NCBI GenBank assembly: GCA_963691655.1
Contig: OY829329.1
Span: forward strand, 13,406,708-13,470,707
DNA: 64,000 bases
Direction: 5' to 3'
Source of the DNA: Toxonevra muliebris
Taxonomy: Eukaryota; Arthropoda; Insecta; Diptera; Pallopteridae
The notes under the pieces are model-generated. The model was not told the origin of the DNA. It saw nothing but the letters and a program-made list of their open reading frames with translations, and did not search any database. Below, piece by piece: positions 10,660 to 23,515 of the stretch (within the stretch, counting starts at the first letter, position 1; every line of letters starts with the position of its first letter). The position numbers were made by a program, and so were the translations under genes.

Positions 10660-11700
10660 AAGTTAAAATAGAAATCATTAGATAAAATAAAAACCCTGGG
10701 ACAAACTAGAAAACGCTAGCTAAAATAGAAATCATTAGATAAAATAAAAATCATGGGACTAACTAAAAAATGGCAGATAAAATAGAAACCTAAAGATAAA
10801 ATACAAATCATTAGATAAAATAAAAACCCTGGGATGAAATAGAAACCTAGAGATAAAATAGAAATCATTAGATAAAACAAAAACCCTGGAACAAGCTAGA
10901 AAACGACAGATAAAATAAAAACCTAAAGATAAAAAGGCAATCATTAGATAAAATAAAACCCCTGGGACAAACTAGAAAATAACAGATAAAATAGAAACCT
11001 AAAGATAAAATAGAAATCATTGGATAAAATAAAAATCCTGGAACAGCAGTTAAATAGAAACCTAAAGATAAAATTGAAATTATTAGATAAAATAAAAACC
11101 CTGGGACAAATTAAAAAATAACAGATAAAATAGAAACCTAAAGATAAAATAGAAATCATTGGATAAAATAAAAATCATGGAACAAACTAGAAAACGACAG
11201 CTAAAGTAGAAACCTAAAGATAAAATAGAAATCATTGGATAAAAAAACAACTCTGGGACAAACTAGAAAACAGCAGATAAAATAGAAATCTAAAAATAAA
11301 ATTGAAATTATTAGATAAAATAAAAACTCTGGGACAAACTAGAAAATAACAAATAAAATAGAAACCTAAAGATAAAATTGAAGTTATTAGATAAAATAAA
11401 AACCCTGGGACAAATTAAAAAATAAAAGATAAAATGGAAACCTAAAGAAAACATAAAATTAATTGTATAAAAAAAAATCCTGGAACAAACTAGAAAACGA
11501 CAGCTAAAGTAGAAACCTAAAGATAAAATAGAAATCAATATATAAAATAAAAAACCTGGGACCAAATAGAAAACTACAGATAAAATAGAAATCATTGTAT
11601 AAAATAAAAACCCTGGAGCAAACTAGAAAACAATAGATAAAATAGAAACCTTTGAATAACAATTAAAACCTTGAGCAAATTAGAAATCAATAGATGGAAT
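10660..11700 (+). repeat. 19-bp satellite with 57/76-bp higher-order period
   Basis: Monomers of exactly 19 bp follow each other in a repeating order: GATAAAATAGAAACCTAAA, GATAAAATAGAAATCATTA, GATAAAATAAAAACCCTGG, GACAAACTAGAAAACGACA. The third type starts at 10681, 10738, 10814, 10871 and 10947, i.e. steps of 57, 76, 57 and 76. This is a true higher-order structure built from three or four monomers. Open frames on the minus strand (Phe, Leu, Ile, Ser-rich) are repeat artefacts. Confidence 0.9.
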
Positions 11701-13400
11701 ACAATCTAATGGCCTAAGTAATATGAAGCAATGAAAAATATAAATCCAAGCACGAAATGGAAACAAAGGAATAAAAAAAAAAGATATAAACTCAAAGATA
11801 ATCAGAAATCCAAAAACAAAACACAAAACCAAGGACTAAATAGTAACCTAGGAACAAAATGTAAACCAAAAGACAACATAGAAATCTAAGAAAAAATTAG
11901 AAAACAAATCACAAAAGGGAAACCTAGGAATAAAGAAAAACATAGAAACCTAGCAACAAACTAGAAACTAAGTATAATAGAAGCTCAAGGATAAAGTATA
12001 AATAAAAACACAAAATAAAAATAGGACTAAATGGAAAATTTGGAACAAAAAAGAAATCCAAGGAGGAAAAATTAGAGACCCTACGAAAAAATGGAAACTT
12101 GGTAAAGAAATCAAAGTTCAATGGGAAAATATAAATCCAAACGCAAAATGTAAATTGAAGGAAAGAATGGAAATCTAGGAACGATATAGAAACTTCAAGG
12201 CAAAATAATAACCAAAGGATAAAACAAAGATACACAGCAAAAATAGAGTACCAAAAACAAAATGGAAACCTGAGGCAAAATAAAAATTTTAAGAGTAAAT
12301 AAGAATACCTAGAGAAATTATAAAACCAACGAGAAAATTAAAACGAAAGGGGAAAATATATGCCCAAAGGGAACAAGTAAATCTTAGAACAAATTTCAAA
12401 CAGAAGATAAAAATGGAAATCTAGCAATAAACTAGAAACATAAAATCATTATAGATGTCCAAGGACAAGATAGAAATTTAATGAGAAAATAGAAACCCAA
12501 AGAAAAAATTAGAAACCCAAATGGAAACGTAGGAATAATATAGAACAAAGACAAAATAAAAATCAAAGAACAACATAGAAATCGAAGAAAATAATGGAAA
12601 CCTAATAAAGAAATCGAAACCTCAAGACAAAATAGAAATCTGAGGAAATCGATTGGGAAAATAGAAACCAAAGTCAAAAAGAAACCTAAGAACAAAATAG
12701 AAACCTAAAGAGTTAAAAAGAATGCCGGGATAAATTAAAAAAGCAATGAGAAAACCTAGGAAAATTTAAAACTTAAAAAAAAAAAAAAAAAATTAATTCG
12801 AGTGCCAACTAGAAACCCAAGGCAAAAATATAGAAACCTGGTAACAGCCTAAGCATGATAGGAGTCCAAGGACAAGTTAGAAGTTCAAGAATTACACAGA
12901 AACTTAAGAACAAAATTGAAACCAATAGGCAAAATGAAAATAGAATGTAAAATTGAAAAACCACGAAAAAAAATTAGAAACCCAAGAACAAAATATGAAA
13001 CCCAAGAACAAAATTAGAAACCTTGGAATAAAATCGAAACCGAAAGGCAAAATAAAAATCTAAGAATAAATAAAAACTTAGGAACAAAATAGAAACAAAA
13101 AGATAAAATTAAAATGCTAGAAAAAAATAAAAACCTGAGGGCAAAATGGAAACATAGGAACAAAAATAGAAACGACAGACAAACGCAAAATAAAAATCGA
13201 CAGACAAAATTTGAATACAAGGCAAAGGACAAAAGAAATTCTGAAGAAAAATAAAAAACACGTGAAAAAAAGCAATTATTCGGCTCAATAAGGATTAGAA
13301 TAGTGAATGGAAGAATAGAAATGGTGAAACCATCAACCAAATGGACGAATATACAAAAAGCAAAATGGAGAGTGGAAACTAAAAGACAAAATTAAACAAG
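11701..13400 (+). repeat. Decayed continuation of the 19-bp array
   Basis: The same vocabulary (AAAATAGAAACC, GGAACAAAATAG, AAGGCAAAATAG) continues with indels and no exact period, as expected of an older flank of the array. The A-rich strand stays on plus throughout. There is no gene. Confidence 0.75.
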
Positions 13401-15539
13401 AGTTTATTATTCCAAACTTGATTGATGATAATGGGGAGAGTTTTGGCAAATTCCTTCCACTTCTTCGCACCCCATTTCTAAAAACTTGCTCATCTCAAAT
13501 TTCTATCTTGTGATTTTCGCTCCTGACTCAAAATTCAATTTCAAATCTCAAATTTCTATCTCGCGATTTTTGTTCCTGACTTGAAAAACTTTTTTAAGGA
13601 ACAAATGTATAAAACTCCCTCCTCTCCTTAAATGATTTCTGGTTCTGTTAGTAGTAAGTAAAATATTATAACTTTCACAATGTAAAGACTTCTTCAATCA
13701 TTTTTCCTCGAACTTAATATCAATAACACTATTCAATTTAACTGATTAGTTGTTGAGCTAGTGATCAGTTTAACATTAAAAACGTTATGCAAACATTATT
13801 AACTTTAATCTCTTTTTCAATTTCATATTCACACAGCAATATGTAAAAGCAAAAACAAAAAAATTCCATGCAATACTCAAAATTCATAAAAATGAAAAAT
13901 TATTGTAACAAAAAAAAAAAAAAAAAAAATACAAAAGGCAGCAACAACAAAAATTGGTTTAACAAAAGGCACAAAGCAAAGAATTGAGCATAAGCTTGAA
14001 AGAGTGCAACAACAAATGGCAGTGAACACTCGAATCGCATGCACACATACATGCATACATTTATATCTCGCAGTGTCAGTCAATCTGTGACTGCATGCCG
14101 CATATCTATAAGATACACACAAACATACACACACTCACAAACACATAAACACACGTTTATATGTATATGCACAAATATACAAAACGCTGACTGCACACAA
14201 AGATAAAAGCGCACAAAGGACAACGATGACGATGACGACAGAAGTTCGAGTGCTGCGGATGCGGATACAGAATCGGATGTGATTCGATTTTGTTTGGGTG
14301 AGTGTGTGTGTGTCTGTGTGAATGGAGTGAAATTCGGAAATCCCATTTGTTGTTGTTGCTGCTATTTGCTGCAGTTGAATACTCAAATATGAATGATTTT
14401 GCTTTCTCTTCTTTTTATGTTTTTTTTTTTTGGTGTTGTGTGAATTTTGTACCCGGGGACGGGGGGGCGGGGCGGGGGGTAGTAAATTGAAGGGGAACTT
14501 GATTGGTTTGGTGGAAAAATTTATGATTGACATGCATTTCATTTTCATAAGTGGTTTTCAAAGCATAAATTACGCTGTAGCGGTATGAGTGAGGCAAAGC
14601 GGCGGAGAAGAGATTGAAATTCATAAAAATTAAAAAAAAATAAAAATTTTGATAGAAATATATATAAAAATATAGGAAGGTGCAAATTATTGTTTCCGAA
14701 GAGAGAGAGAGAGAGAGAGAAAGGAAGAGACCGTTGGAGATCAGATAGTCTGTACCTAAAACGAGGCAGACATTTGTACTCAGGCACTAACGAATGGTTT
14801 TCGACATAACGCCTGCCCCCCCCCCCCCCCGTCTCACCTACCTATGAATATCTCATACATATTGATCGTTGGCCATGAACCAAGAAATTTTTTAAAAATA
14901 AAACAAAATTATCTACTCTCCTGCCCTCCCCCTCACAAACTCTATCATTAAAACTCGAAAAGTCTCTTTAAATCGTTACTTTAGATCAATGAGAAGCTTG
15001 AAAAAGCAATATGATTTGAGATAACTTTCAGTTTAACCCTTTCTGGACCAATGGTCACCTGTGACCCAAAATTCGTTTTTTCATTATTTTTAAAAACAAT
15101 TTCAACGATTTTAATAAATTTATATTCATTGAAAAAACCTTAAAATTGTTACCTAATTGACGGCACCAGAGTGACCTAAAATAAAAAAAAAATACATTTT
15201 TTTTTATCTATTTTCAATCGCTCACAATTTTGATAATACAAATACGACTAATTTTTAATAGGAAAAACTATTTACTTTAGAATAACTTTTATTTACTTTT
15301 TTTGGAAATTAAGTTTTGCTCTGGGTCACCTGGTCACCTTAAGGTCTTTAATAGAAACTTTTTACAATGAAATTGAAGTCCTGTAAATGCGAATTCGAAC
15401 TATTGCTTCTAGTTTCCTTACGGTTAAAGTAAAGAATAAATAGTAAAAAACTTTGTCTATGTTTAAAAAAATATTTTATAAAAATTTACTGAAAAAGTTT
15501 ATAGAAAGTTCTTATTGAAGGCCAAAGGGTTGCAGTGCC
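13401..15539. other. Non-coding spacer with microsatellites and homopolymers
   Basis: Contains a ~37-bp imperfect direct duplication (ATCTCAAATTTCTATCT...) at about 13492 and 13544, an A-run at 13910-13930, GT-type repeats at 14300-14320, a G-rich run at 14455-14480, a (GA)n run at 14700-14722 and a C-run at 14817-14830. No supported gene. Confidence 0.5.
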
Positions 15540-15975
15540 GATGCTGGCCGCTGTGATGTTAGTCCCGATGCTTGCCCTGAAGACTAATATCTTAGGAGAT
15601 TTAGTAGCGGTGTGGCCAACTGTTTAAGCAACCTTGGAATATCAGCCGACATAGGCGATGGTAAGAAAGCCCGCCCGAGACTGATTTCCCAACCCTTGTT
15701 AACGAGTTTCATCTAAGCAGAAAGATAACTGCCAAGAGCTTCTTGCCGGTTATAAATTCCTATATACAATGCCCTGAGATGCTCTTTGAAGTCGTCGAAA
15801 AACAGTTTTTCCAGACAGAATCTGGTCCTTACAAGAGCCTACCTAATAAGAATTTGATGTTCTCTTTTACACAGCCTTCGTTGCAGCTCCGACAGCGGTC
15901 AAGACCTGCACTGACAGCAATTAATTTGACTATTTCAACTCGGGGCCTATTGCATCATAGAGTCGGGGCGTACTG
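15540..15975 (-). pseudogene. Non-LTR retrotransposon 3' remnant (C-terminal zinc-knuckle region)
   Basis: On the minus strand the sequence reads LIAVSAGLDRCRSCNE, then KENIKFLLGRLL. This matches the order of the region after RNase H in insect LINEs, where a C-x2-C pair is followed by an E..EH.L...C segment. It has stops and substitutions, and the downstream His/Cys are lost. Only a fragment remains and the assignment rests on this short similarity. Confidence 0.35.
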
Positions 15976-18445
15976 AGTTTTGCAAATAAGAGGGCTAGAA
16001 TATCTTTGAGTTGAAGTAAGTTATATTTGCTTTCACTCTATGAAAGTAATTTACTGTAATTAAATCACGCTGCTGTCAACATTTAACGAATTATGCTGAG
16101 TAAGGCTTTGCAGTTGGATTCAAGGATTTAAGATATATTTCTGTCATTCATGGACTGAGCTTATTCTCATACTTTGAATATAGGAATAAACATAACTCGC
16201 AGCTAGTTTCACCTGCAAACTTGACTGCTCGAATGAAACTGTGAGAGTGAAAAGATTTACAGATACTAGATCAGATATTTGAAAGGCAGGAACACTTGAT
16301 ATTCTCAGTTACGATAAGCGAACCCGATGCTGAAGTAGTGACTAACTGAAGTTGTATCACTTGAATAAAGATTTCTCTAATTAGAATAGTTAAAATGGTG
16401 ACCTAGGGTTTCAAGAAATCTCAGCGAAGGAAATAGTTTTCCTCCTACTTCCACCTCCAAATTCCCTTCTCCGTAATTAATTTTCGAGGCACTTTGGGTG
16501 AGTCCATGAGACTGCTACAGCAAATAGGATTATAATTTCGACACTAGATATCCGAAACTCTGATGGGCCCTTAATATTTCCTGTTGTTGAAGCGGCGCTC
16601 TGTAGCAGCACCACTTGAAGATAAGTAAAACCATAAATTAGGGGTTCTACTTCCAAATAGTTATGTAGACCCAGAAATTTCTTTGGGAAAGTTTTGAGAG
16701 AAATTTCTATCCTAATGCTTATGAGAGCTAAAGTGTAATATATATAGGACCACTATTGCTCAGGACCACAGGAGTCAGATTTTTTTACTATTCTCAGGAA
16801 GCCCGGAGAGAAAATAACAAACGAAATTTTGACGACAGCCTCAATCAAACGCCGAGATGTTTTTCTCAAAAAGTCTTGAAATTGACAGAAAATTTTGTTC
16901 CTAATATTTACGAACATGTATAGAACCAGCAGCAGACTCCAGGGAAATTTCGGTGATAAAACTTATTGCCCCCATACCGTTGAAAAATCCATGCATTTTG
17001 ATTTCGTTAGTCATAAATCAAAAAGCAAGTTTTAGGAATCAGGAAATGCCTGGATCCGCTAGTACATATGATCAACAGACGATCCAAAATGCGGGGGGGG
17101 GGGGGGGGAGGAGGGGTTTTGAGGATGAGCATCATCTTCTTCCCGGTGAATATCTCATACATCAAACCAAAATTTAAATACAAAATTAGACTAAAATGCT
17201 GACAAAAATTCAGATCAAAACTCAGACCAAAACTCAGACCAAAATTCAGACCAGAGTCTGACCAAATACACTCCAAGTTCTAATGAAAATCATACTAAAA
17301 TTCAAATAAAAAATTAGACCAAAATAAGAAAACTCAGACCAAAAGTTTGACTAAATTCACTTTAAGTTCTGGTCAAGAATCAGATCAAATTCAAATAAAA
17401 TATCAAACAAAAATTCAAACCAAAATATAGACCAAACATCAGGTCAAAATTCTGTTCGAAACTAGGACCAAAAATTAAGCCAAAATTCAGATCAAAACTC
17501 AGATAAAAAATTAGCGCTCAGTTTTCAGAAAAAAACTAAACCAAATTCAGATAAAAAATCAGACTATAGCTCCTAATTCAATAGCTGGTGATAATCTTCT
17601 ATGAAAAAATGCTAAAAAAAAAAGATACAAAAAATAAAACTTCTGATACAATAAATAAAATTATTCCTCAACGTAGACCAAAATGTAGATCAAGCATTAA
17701 GTTAAAATTTAGATCACCACTTAAAGAAAAAAATCGGGCCAAAAAACAGGCCTAGCGGGAACCAAAACTTAGATTGAAACACAGGTAAAAATCAGGCTCA
17801 AATTCAAACCACCCATTCAGACCTCTTCCCGGTGAAGATCTCGTACATTCGAAGGAATGAAAATATTACCCCCCAGCTCCCATTTCCGGAATCTCTGGAT
17901 CCACAAATTCATGGGATACCGACACTTCATCACTTTACTGAATCGAAACTCCATAATTTCTGTTAGGTTTACTTAGGTACTAGTTTAGACCATAGCGGCC
18001 CATAAAAAGCTCAAACCTTTTCAATGATATTTTCGTTGCAGACGCCAAGTCAAGTTCTTTTGTATGCCACCGGGTAAGGATAAATGAAAATCTCAGTATG
18101 ATGGTTTTTCATTCAATATAGCTATGAATATCTAGACTTAGATTTTAATACTGGACCTCAAAAGGCCCTACGGTACCGTTCCGATTTTGGTATTCGTATT
18201 ATCCTCAAATAAAAAGGAAAGGAAAATCGAACGTCATTATTAAATGCCAAGCCGTTCATCTTAAGAAGTTTTGAGAGAAATTTTCTTTCCAAATATTTAT
18301 GAGAACCATAGCAAAACATATGTTGGACTACTAGTAGGATCCCAGAAGTAAGAAGGGGAGGGAGGCGGGATCAGGCATTAAGATACCTATGAGCTTATAA
18401 AACTTTCCAGACTTTTATAAATATAAAAGTTTATAACACTTTCCA
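15976..18445. repeat. Old long-unit tandem array, heavily diverged
   Basis: Related segments recur. AGTTTTGAGAGAAATTT followed by a CCTAATGCTTATGAGA-type stretch occurs at 16690 and 18267, with a weaker relative at 16872. CCCGGTGAATATCTCATACAT lies at 17142 and a variant at 17828. Text such as TAGGACCACTATTGC and TTGGACTACTAGTAGG follows at equivalent places. The units are several hundred bases long, and block 2 of the 12-bp repeat lies inside. No gene was found. Confidence 0.5.
17165..17830 (+). repeat. Degenerate ~12-bp repeat block 2
   Basis: Same unit as block 1, for example AAACTCAGACCA and AAATTCAGACCA, clearest at 17200-17570 and degraded after that. Same orientation as all the other blocks. 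Confidence 0.8.
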
Positions 18446-18623
18446 GGGGTGCTACTCTGTAGTTCGATTCGAAAGGCAGTTCTATTCGAATGCCAAATTC
18501 GATTCGAAAAGGTACAAAATTAAATCTGAACATCGAACAAATATTATTCGAAAATGGTTTCTAGAGTACCAATCGTTCGAATTCGAATAAATTTTCTTTC
18601 GAATTGAACTACAGAGTAACCCC
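18446..18623. mobile_element. 178-bp MITE with ~30-bp terminal inverted repeats
   Basis: The left end GGGGTGCTACTCTGTAGTTC continues GATTCGAAAG; the right end is its inverted copy (CTTTCGAATT then GAACTACAGAGTAACCCC) with few differences. The trinucleotide CCA on both sides (18443-18445 and 18624-18626) is a candidate 3-bp target duplication, which would suit a PIF/Harbinger-type mover. The interior is full of TTCGAA-like motifs. No coding sequence. Confidence 0.7.
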
Positions 18624-18626
18624 CCA

Positions 18627-19133
18627 GATTTTAATATACATATTTGACTGTTTGGTAAATTTTCTGTATTGAAGAAATGTGAAGAAAGAATTTAAATGCA
18701 TTGCTAACATTCGAAATGAACCACCCTGTATAAAATTCCCAAATGTTAGTATTATGCACTATCGCTAAACGCGCAAGATTATTTCTTCCTTCTAAACACA
18801 TATGAGGCAAAGATACCGGAGCAACTCAATATGTCTGCACGTCGCTTCTGTGGTGGGTAAAGTGGAAATGATTTCATTTCCGGGGCTCCGAAAGCAACTT
18901 GTGGAAACTAAACTGTATGCCATTGTTAGATTTTTCTTTTCATTCATGGTTTTTTTTTCATTTTCATTCAGCATGAAAAGTGCGGCGCGCGAGATATGAT
19001 TTCCATATACCATGAATATGAGCCGCATTTTGATTCCTATTATTTGCAACTTTGTAACATTGTACTTCCTTTGAACTGCACACGCTGTTTCCGAATTTGA
19101 AAGGAACATTGGAAAGTTGCTCAGAGATTAGGT

Positions 19134-19171
<38 letters not shown>

Positions 19172-20204
19172 AATAGGATTAACTTCACCGCACGTATGAG
19201 TATGAACATTTGCCTTTCACATTCGCCATTGTTTCCGCTTGAGCATATGCTAAGCATTTTCTTTTTTCGATTGCATTCACCAAATGCTGCAGCATAATAT
19301 TTCGAACTCTTTGAAAGAAGGTATGTATGTAATAGAAAGTCACAAGAGTACAGTGAAAATTGCAGTAGCTTGAACATTAGCAAAACCAAATGCCCATGAC
19401 TTTGTAAGAGAGACGAAGCTGTTCGAGCGTGTTGGCCATTTTACGCTACGCTTTGGAAACTTTCCAATAAATTGATTTGTCGCCTGAGAAGTTTTTGTCG
19501 GAAGGGACACACACATGCACATACAAACAAAGCATACTTCTACTATGTTGCAGCAGTAGCAGCAACTGACACAAAGAATAAAAATGAAAACGCTCACGGT
19601 GTGAACAAGTGATTCATTGACATTCGTTCTTATTGATCGAACCGAGTTGGTCGTCAGCTATAGTGAAGTAGGAAGAGAGCACAAATTCGAATTGAAAATA
19701 GGTTTTTGGGTTTGAGTAGCTGCTATCATTTCAATCTACTATGTATGTCTGTCTGTGTGTATGTTTGTATGTCCTCCCTACCTTAATTCAAGGTTTCATG
19801 GTATGCCACAATCTCTGTCATATTTTCAATTGTGCATTTGTGTCGTCGTCGTTTGTCGATTGTGCATGATGCTATGAAAATAATCGAATTGACTTTTCCC
19901 CGGAGGATTCATTCACTTTACATTACGTTTATGGTTGTGCAATTGAATGTAGTTGGGGTGGTGTCTGATAAATTTCCATTGCTATTTTCACTGTTTCTTT
20001 ATTTTTTTTAAACAGACTTTAATGCAATATTGAAAAGATAAAGCTATTGAAGTACATATATATGAATGTATTTTGAGAATGTGTTTAAATTGATTATAAT
20101 ATATTTAAGTGACGTTAATATGCCAATATGTAAATTAATTAGAACTGCACTCATTGGCGATACGATTATAAAAGCTAATACCAGAAGTAATACTTAAAAA
20201 TTAT
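18627..20204. other. Non-coding spacer
   Basis: A mixed region of more balanced composition with a (GT)n microsatellite at 19137-19168. Short open frames on both strands show no recognisable domain. Confidence 0.45.
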
Positions 20205-23015
20205 CTGTACCAAACTCCAGAGTTAAATTAGAACAAAACTTAGATATATGAAAACTCCAACCGAAAGTCAGACAAAAACTTGAGCCAAAATTTAGACCAA
20301 AATTCAGACAAAAACTTGAACCAAAATTTACCTTAAAACTCGGACCAAACATCAAACCAGAATTCATATAAAAGCTTGGCCCTAAATTCAAACCAATTTA
20401 AGATAAAAAATCAAACCCAACTCAGACCAAAAATTAGACCAACATTCAAATAAAAAATCGAACTAAAATTTAGAACAAAAATTAGACCAAAATTCAGCTG
20501 AAAACTCGGACTGAAAATCAGATTTAAACTTAGAACAAAATTAAGAACAAAACTTGTATCAAAGTCTGACAACATTTTTTGTTTAGCATCAAACCAAACC
20601 AGATGAAGTTCAAACCAAGACTCTGACCAAAATTCAGATCAGATATCAGATCAAATCTGACAAAATCGGTCCAAAATTCAGATAAAAACTAGAACCAAAA
20701 TTTAAAGCGAATTCTATTAAAAACTCAGACAATAATTCAAAAGAAAACTTGGACCAAAATTGAGAATACAAATTAAACCGAAACTTAAACTGATAAAAAA
20801 ATCAGGCTAAATTCAGATAAAAAATCAAACCAAAATTCAATTAAAAAATTAGACCAAACATCACGCCATCAAACCGAAATTCAGATCAAAACTCGGATCA
20901 AAATTCAGACCAAAGTCTGACCACACTCCTCCAAGTTCTGATTAAGAAATCAGACCGAAATCAAATAAAAAATCAGACCAAAAGTCAAATTAAAAATTAG
21001 ACAAAACATCATTCCAAAATTAATATAAAAACTTGAACCGAAATTCAGATCAAAACTCGGACCAAAATTCAGACCAAAAATTTGACTAAATTCACTCTAA
21101 GTTCTGATCAGAAATCAGATTAAGTTCAGAAAAAAATCAGATTAAAATTTAATAAAAATTAGGCCAAAATGTAGACTAAACATCAAACTAAAATTTAAAT
21201 CAAAGCTAGGATCAAAGTTCAGATCAAATTCACTCAAAGTTCTGATATAGAATTAAACCAAATTAAAAAAAAAAACCAATTCAAATAAAAAATTAGACTT
21301 GAACCGAATAATCAGATCACAACTCAGACCCAAAATCAGATCAAAATTCAGTTAAAAAGTTGAACCAAACTTGAGACTCAAAGTCTAATCAAATTCACTT
21401 TGAATTCTGATACAAAAAATCAGACCAAAACTAAATCAAAAATTAGACCAAAATCTAGGCCAAACTTTAGGTAAAAAAAACAATCCAAAACTCAAGTAAA
21501 ATCTCAGATCAAAATTCAAATCAAAACTTAGGCCAAAATGTAGACCAAACATCCAACCAAAATTTAGATAAAAAATTAGATCATCCGTTAGGCCAAAACT
21601 CAAATCAAAACTTGGACCAAAAAATTAGATCAAAACTAAGACCCAAATTCAGAAGATAAATAAACCATAATTGAGACTCAAGGTCTAACCAGGTTTACTT
21701 CAAGTTCTGATAAAAAATCAGACCAAAATTTAGATCAAACATCAGTTCAAATTCGGACTAAAAATCAAACCAAAATTCAAATAAAATCTCAGATCAAAAA
21801 TCAAATCAAAACTAAAGATAAAATATAGACCAAACATCAAATTAAAATTCAAATCAAAGCTTAGATCAAAATTCTGATCGAATTGTCTTCATGTTCTGAT
21901 ATAAAATTAAACCAAATTCTAATAAAAAATCAGATCAAAATTCAAATAAAAAATTAGACCAAACATCAGACAAAAAAATCAGATCAAAACTTAAACCAAA
22001 AATTCAAATCAAAACTCAGACCCAAAATTGGACCAAAATTCAGATAAAAAATTGGACCAACATTGAAATTCAAAGTCTGACCAAAATCATTTAAAATTTT
22101 GATAAAACATCAGACCGAAACTAAGTCAAAAATAAGACAAAAATTTAGACCAAATATCAGGCCAGAATTTGGATCAAAACTTGAACCAAAAACCAATCCA
22201 AAATTCAAAATTCAAATAATATTTAAGATCAAAAATCGACAAAAATTCAAATCAAAACTTAGACCAAACATCAGACTAAAATTCAAATCACAATTCAAAT
22301 TAAAAAACAGACAAAAAGAAAGACCAAACTCGGTTCAATACTCAACCAAAAATTAGATAAAAATTCAAGCCAAAATTTAGTAAAGAAAATTAGACCAAAT
22401 ATAAAAAACTCGGACCAAAAATTAAACCAAAATTCAAATCAAAGCTCATACCAACCTTTAAATTAAAATTTAGACCAAAAAGCAGACTAAAATTCAGATC
22501 ACAACTTAAAGCAAAAATCAGACCAAAATTCAAGCCTAACTCGGACAAAAATTTAGATTAAGACTCAAATCTAAAAAGTTAAAAAATCATACAAAATTTA
22601 AACCCAAAATTTGGATCACAGCTTGGGCCAAAATTCGCTACAAATTCAGATAAAAAATTAAACAATACTCAAATCACAAACAAATACCAAATTCAGATAC
22701 TAAAATTATGAAGAAAGTCAGAACAAAAGAAAAATCAGAGCAAAATTCAAGCCTAACTCGGACAAAAATTTAGATTAAGACTCAAATCTAAATTAGTTAA
22801 AAAATCAGACAAAATTTAGACCCAAAATTTGGATCACAAATACCAAATTCAAATACTAAAATTATGAAGAAAGTCAGAACAAAAGTTAGACCAATTTCAG
22901 ACCAAATATCAGACAAAAATCTGAACAAATTTCAGACCATTATTCAGATCCAAACTGAAGGAAGTAATTTGCCTGATATTCAGACCAAAACTAATCCAAA
23001 AAGTTAGACAAAATA
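20205..23015 (+). repeat. Degenerate ~12-bp repeat block 3 (largest, 2.8 kb)
   Basis: Continuous variants of AAATTCAGACCA, AAACTCGGACCA and AAAATCAGATCA. Longer duplications are layered on top: a segment beginning CAAGCCTAACTCGGAC at 22531 recurs at 22748 (offset 217), and phrases of the type GACCAAATTCACT...AAGTTCTGAT recur at about 20930, 21090, 21230, 21390 and 21700. Same orientation as the other blocks. Confidence 0.88.
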
Positions 23016-23077
23016 TATGTAGTCCCCAGTACCTTTCTGGATGCCAGGGGAGAGGGAAAGTTACTGTTTTAATGTAA

Positions 23078-23515
23078 AAAGACTTAGGGCCGTTTACTCA
23101 GTATCCGGTTAAGCACTAACCCAAACTTTAACCGACTGTTAGCAGTAGTAGTTAGTTTTGATTAGTGATTAACCGAACTTTAACCGTCGGTTAACAGTAG
23201 TAGTTAGTTTTGATTAGTGATTAACCGAACTTTAACCTTCGGTTAACAGTAGTAGTTAGTTTTGATTAGTGATTAACCGAACTATAACCGTCGGTTAACA
23301 GTAGTAGTTAGTTTTGATTAGTGATTAACCGAACTTTAACCGTCGGTTAACAGTAGTAGTTAGTTTTGATTAGTGATTAACCGAACTTTAACCGTCGGTT
23401 AACAGTAGTAGTTAGTTTTGATTAGTGATTAACCGAACTATAACCGTCGGTTAACAGTAGTAGTTAGTTTTGTTTAGTGATTAACCGGATACTGAGTAAA
23501 CGACCCTAAGTCTTT
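23078..23515. mobile_element. TIR element carrying an internal 52-bp tandem array
   Basis: The ends at 23078-23112 and 23481-23515 are inverted copies of a 35-bp sequence (contains CGTTTACTCAGTATCCGGTT) with one mismatch; similarity continues inward for about 7 more bases. Between them lie about six to seven copies of a 52-bp unit. No ORF. The class is unclear, because I could not find a target duplication outside the repeats. Confidence 0.8.
23116..23480 (+). repeat. 52-bp tandem repeat, ~7 copies
   Basis: ATTAACCGAAC starts at 23168, 23220, 23272, 23324, 23376 and 23428, exactly 52 bases apart. The first copy (23116-23167) and the last one are diverged. Each unit has the near-palindrome TTAACCGTCGGTTAA followed by CAGTAGTAGTTAGTTTTG. 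Copies are nearly identical, so the expansion is recent compared with other arrays here. Confidence 0.95.

Noticed and set aside
10759..13340. Series of minus-strand Phe/Leu/Ser-rich ORFs resembling membrane proteins
   Set aside because: They are translations of the 19-bp A-rich satellite and its decayed flank.
15033..15426. piggyBac-like MITE between two TTAA sites (starts TTAACCCTTTCTGG)
   Set aside because: The right end shows only CGGTTAA and the inverted similarity (GTGACC motifs) is too short to prove paired termini.
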